A stretch of 64,000 bases of DNA from Burkholderiaceae bacterium (GTDB taxonomy: Bacteria; Pseudomonadota; Gammaproteobacteria; Burkholderiales; Burkholderiaceae_D): contig JAGTRJ010000017.1 in NCBI GenBank assembly GCA_018261755.1, forward strand, positions 34,764 through 98,763, written 5' to 3'. The first letter of the stretch is position 1; every line of letters starts with the position of its first letter. The notes beneath the pieces were generated by a model. That model was not told the origin of the DNA, did no database searches, and saw only the letters and a list, made by a program, of their open reading frames with translations. This document shows, one piece after another, positions 63,779 through 64,000 of the stretch. The translations under genes were made by a program, and so were the position numbers.

Positions 63779-63924
63779 CTCCGCCGCCGGTGACGGATGC
63801 AGGTGGAAAGATGGGTTGCAATCAGGCTGTAACCTCGGCGATTCAGGGTAAAATCGAGGGTATTGTCGTTATCCGGATTCGTTGCCAGAATCCGTTTTCA
63901 AGTTTCAATCAAAGGAAGAATGCC

Positions 63925-64000
63925 ATGCCATCGTTTGACGTAGTAAGCGAAGCCAATATGGTCGAAGTCAGGAATGCGGTCGATCAGGCGAACAAGGAAG
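63925..64000 (+). CDS. yajQ: YajQ family c-di-GMP/nucleotide-binding protein (partial, 3' end off the window)
   Basis: Only 25 residues visible: MPSFDVVSEANMVEVRNAVD onward, the strongly conserved start of YajQ (DUF520). Start at 63925 after AAAGGAAG. Some members bind cyclic di-GMP; the role here is open. Confidence 0.9.
   Translation, partial: MPSFDVVSEANMVEVRNAVDQANKE

Overview
The window is a stretch of housekeeping chromosome from a betaproteobacterium of the order Burkholderiales, most likely Oxalobacteraceae or close to it. I base this on the gene order gyrA-serC-pheA-hisC-tyrA-aroA-cmk-rpsA-ihfB-lapA-lapB, the two Burkholderiales-type porins, the DksA without zinc cysteines, the split heptose genes (hldC and hldA apart), and the GC-rich codon use. 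I saw no phage, integron, transposase, CRISPR array, tRNA or rRNA. Most genes are full length and tightly packed.

Layout, left to right. 1-3.3 kb: partial hldC (ADP-heptose synthesis), two DUF3108 envelope proteins and queC. 3.4-5.7 kb: two tandem porins on the minus strand, each with its own near-identical terminator. 5.9-7.5 kb: a Sel1-repeat protein. 7.7-9.4 kb: lpxL-dapF (minus). 9.6-10.9 kb: metK with a structured 5' leader. 11.2-13.3 kb: ubiG-gph and an OmpA-like protein (minus). 13.9-29.1 kb: a long plus-strand block covering gyrase A, serine and aromatic amino acid synthesis, cmk, ribosomal protein S1, IHF-beta, LapA/LapB, HldA and an acyl-CoA ligase. 29.3-35.5 kb: comEA-like, cysM, yqgE-ruvX-pyrR-pyrB-pyrC', plsC. 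35.4-39.5 kb: apaH and a PAS-GGDEF-EAL protein (minus). 39.7-43.6 kb: DUF484-xerC, a COG0523 metal GTPase, dksA and a small unknown gene. 43.7-50.4 kb: the complete rod-shape cluster mreB-mreC-mreD-mrdA-rodA-rlpA (minus). 50.6-53.9 kb: gatC-gatA-gatB. 54-57.4 kb: an orphan CHASE-PAS histidine kinase and orn (minus). 57.4-64 kb: M48 protease, rsgA, argF, argG, ppnP, murB (minus) and the start of yajQ.

Three things stand out. First, the 5' end of gyrA is broken: codons for MDQFAKETIP...SYLD are followed by TAG and then directly by KPVHRRV, as expected if 51 nt coding for the highly conserved YAMSVIVGRALPDVRDGL segment had been lost; the rest of the gene is open. Second, a family of at least seven roughly 75-125 bp intergenic repeats (GGGGTAT box, GGGCCAC box, TTGCTGG box, then an AATACT-N6-AGTATATTT hairpin) sits just after gene 3' ends throughout the window. 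Third, the metK leader can form an H-type pseudoknot that ends exactly at the Shine-Dalgarno sequence, a candidate RNA switch that I cannot match to a known SAM riboswitch class. LapA also lacks its usual first membrane helix. All calls come from reading the sequence; no database search was run.
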